Shown here: positions 62,405-64,000 of the stretch, piece by piece
How the letters are laid out: each line of letters starts with the position of its first letter
How positions within the stretch are numbered: the stretch's first letter is position 1
Assembly: GCA_049487715.1 (NCBI GenBank)
Contig: CP150553.1
Span: 62,001-126,000 of the forward strand
Reading direction: 5' to 3'
From: Pycnococcus provasolii
Lineage: Eukaryota > Chlorophyta > Pseudoscourfieldiophyceae > Pseudoscourfieldiales
DNA length: 64,000 bases
Program-made: the position numbers and the translations under genes
Notes under the pieces: generated by a model
The model's input: only the letters and a program-made list of their open reading frames with translations
Databases searched by the model: none
Told to the model about the DNA's origin: nothing

Positions 62405-64000
62405 ATGGCGGCAGCTTACGCTTGTGCACCCGCCTCGTGCAACACCAGCACGCAGTCTGATGACGGCACCTCCTCGAAGACCGTCGGCATCGTCGGCGCA
62501 GGACCCGCGGGTCTCGTCTTCGCGAAAGAACTCCTCGAGCAGGGCATGGATGTTGTTCTGTTCGAAATGCAAAAGAACGTCGGAGGAGTGTTCAGCCGCA
62601 CGTACGATGGTACGATGCTGACGACGTCCAACGTGCTCACGCAGTTCAGCAGCCATCAAACGGGAGAAGAAAAAGAGCCTCTCATGTACACCGCCGAGCA
62701 GTACGTCGGATACCTCGAGAGCTTTGCGAAGCGATTTGGTGTGCTCAGTCGCATCCACTTCTCCACGCGTGTCGAACGCATTGCGCCGAAATCGGAGGAA
62801 ACCGGCAAGTACGAATTCACGGTGCGTAACGTCTCTCCACGACTGGAGGTGACGGGTGATCATGATGGCGGCATTAACAATGATGCGCTGATGCGTGCCG
62901 AGTGGGATCTCGTTCCATGTTCGGACGAAATGCGCTTCTACTTCGACCACGTCGTCGTGTGCTCGGGTGTGAATCTGCAGCCTGTGATGGCACGTTGGCC
63001 TGACATGGACAAGTTTCGCGGTGAGATCCTGCACACGATGGGATACAAGAATGCAGAGCCGTACAAAGGAAAGCGTGTTCTTCTCGTCGGTCTTGGCGAA
63101 AGTGGAAGTGACATCGCGTTGCAGGTGGCGAAGGTGGCGTCGCAATCAGCCATCTCCAGCCGTAGTGGACCTGGCACCGTCACGCCTCGATACCTCGATC
63201 AGGAACCTGCTGATCTCATTACAAACCGTGCGTACTACTGCATGCCAGATGAGGGTACCGAAACGTTGTGGCGCAACGTTTTCTGGTGGAGCTACCAGAA
63301 TCGCAAGGCTCTGAAGGATCATGCCACGAATGGAAAGTGGGCGCTTGACAATTACAAGCGGAATGCGCTTCCGACGAACCGATTCGGCACGAAGAACACG
63401 TCGTTCATGGTCGCGCAGGCTGAGCACGGCACGGCGATTCACCCGGACATCGACCACTTCACGGAGACGGGTGTGCAATTCGTCGACGGCACGACGTTTG
63501 ATTGCGACGCGGTCATCGTCAACACGGGCTACAAGGGCGATCTGAAGTTTCTCTCGTCATCCACCGGCGGCGCGGTTGACGACGACACGCTCGCTGATTT
63601 TGGCGACGTGAGGCTCCTGTTCAAGCACATGTACCATCCCAACTTGGGATCTGACATCGTGCTTGGCGGCTTTGCTCGTCCCGCCTTTGGCGCCATCCCA
63701 CCGTGTGCGGAAATGCAGGCGCGCTACCACGCGCTTGTTCTAGCGGGAAAGAAGGAGCTGCCTGCCGACATGGATGATCGCATCCGAAGGGATCGCGATT
63801 TTGAGATGAAACGTTTCCCAAAGGATTCGCCACGTCTTTCCGCGTTGACTGATTACCTCTTCTACATGGAAAGCATGGCTGATCTCATTGGCTGCAGTCC
63901 TAAGGGCGAATTCCTGCGCAAGCTCAAGCAATCGCATCCAAACATCCACAAGCGTGTTATGTTCGGGCCCATCTCCGCTCATGCGTATCGCTTGCGTGGT
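62405..64000 (+). CDS. Flavin-containing monooxygenase-like protein, 3' end outside window
   Basis: Open to the window edge, with 532 codons visible and no stop. It starts at ATG 62405. The FAD motif GIVGAGPAGL lies at about residues 28-37. The FMO signature-like FRGEILHTMGY, the NADPH motif GLGESGSD and the NTGY (ATGY-type) motif follow in the expected order. FMOs oxygenate nucleophilic N or S atoms, or act as Baeyer-Villiger enzymes, using NADPH and O2. The visible length already exceeds short FMOs, and the last visible part has an Arg/Asp/Lys-rich segment and a helical region. Substrate unknown. Confidence 0.85.
   Translation, partial: MAAAYACAPASCNTSTQSDDGTSSKTVGIVGAGPAGLVFAKELLEQGMDVVLFEMQKNVGGVFSRTYDGTMLTTSNVLTQFSSHQTGEEKEPLMYTAEQYVGYLESFAKRFGVLSRIHFSTRVERIAPKSEETGKYEFTVRNVSPRLEVTGDHDGGINNDALMRAEWDLVPCSDEMRFYFDHVVVCSGVNLQPVMARWPDMDKFRGEILHTMGYKNAEPYKGKRVLLVGLGESGSDIALQVAKVASQSAISSRSGPGTVTPRYLDQEPADLITNRAYYCMPDEGTETLWRNVFWWSYQNRKALKDHATNGKWALDNYKRNALPTNRFGTKNTSFMVAQAEHGTAIHPDIDHFTETGVQFVDGTTFDCDAVIVNTGYKGDLKFLSSSTGGAVDDDTLADFGDVRLLFKHMYHPNLGSDIVLGGFARPAFGAIPPCAEMQARYHALVLAGKKELPADMDDRIRRDRDFEMKRFPKDSPRLSALTDYLFYMESMADLIGCSPKGEFLRKLKQSHPNIHKRVMFGPISAHAYRLRG

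Overview
The window is nuclear DNA from a unicellular eukaryote, most probably a green alga of the prasinophyte type. The evidence is long, nearly intronless genes of moderately high GC with only a few short GT-AG introns; proline-rich (SPPPP) extracellular linkers; an octotricopeptide-repeat (OPR) protein; a protein with a plastid/thylakoid-lumen type leader; MORC, OSCA/CSC1, GT48 and class III ADH homologues; and a TGTAA element just after several stop codons. An axonemal dynein assembly factor (DNAAF5) implies a flagellate ancestry or life stage. A Pycnococcus-like alga is my guess; the sequence alone does not fix the species. No rRNA, tRNA, CRISPR array, organelle or prokaryotic region was found.

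Layout. 0-9.8 kb: NADH-cytochrome b5 reductase, a secreted Pro/Gly-rich protein, an armadillo-repeat protein, an F-box-like acidic protein, two consecutive ORFs of a Cys/Pro/Gln-rich putative nuclear protein, and a GT11-type fucosyltransferase. 10.6-13.9 kb: an OSCA/CSC1 (TMEM63-like) channel with a second exon that I located by splice signals. 14.2-31.9 kb: a beta-1,3-glucan wall locus. A membrane protein with two CBM43 (X8) modules flanking a G8/parallel beta-helix region runs convergently with a very large gene on the minus strand. Splice signals and domain continuity join that gene into one product: a secreted GH72-like glucanosyltransferase domain, proline-rich linkers, a second degenerate glycosidase barrel, a membrane segment and a complete GT48 beta-1,3-glucan synthase, about 4,044 residues in all.

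32.9-46.4 kb: an OPR protein with ten 38-residue repeats, a MORC ATPase, an ALKBH2/3-type demethylase, a coiled-coil membrane protein, a probable thylakoid-lumen protein, two small unknown proteins, and two-exon DNAAF5. 46.8-52.2 kb: a single-ORF fusion of S-formylglutathione hydrolase and glutathione-dependent formaldehyde dehydrogenase, a secreted protein with a recently duplicated Cys-rich repeat and a probable GPI anchor, and a GT2-like glycosyltransferase. 52.3-55.4 kb: possible mobile-element debris around an ankyrin-repeat protein. 55.4-62.1 kb: a 2,223-residue secreted mosaic of beta-helix and FG-GAP-like repeats. The window ends inside a flavin-containing monooxygenase gene.

Themes. 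Cell-surface and wall genes dominate (GT48/GH72, CBM43-G8, GT11, GT2, Cys-rich surface protein, beta-helix giant). Four introns share GTAAGT/GTAAGG/GTGCGT donors and, in three of four, a CTAAC branch-like motif about 15-25 nt before the acceptor. Three divergent intergenic regions carry TTAGGG/CCCTAA arrays, in two cases directly beside TACTGTA, which suggests a promoter element.
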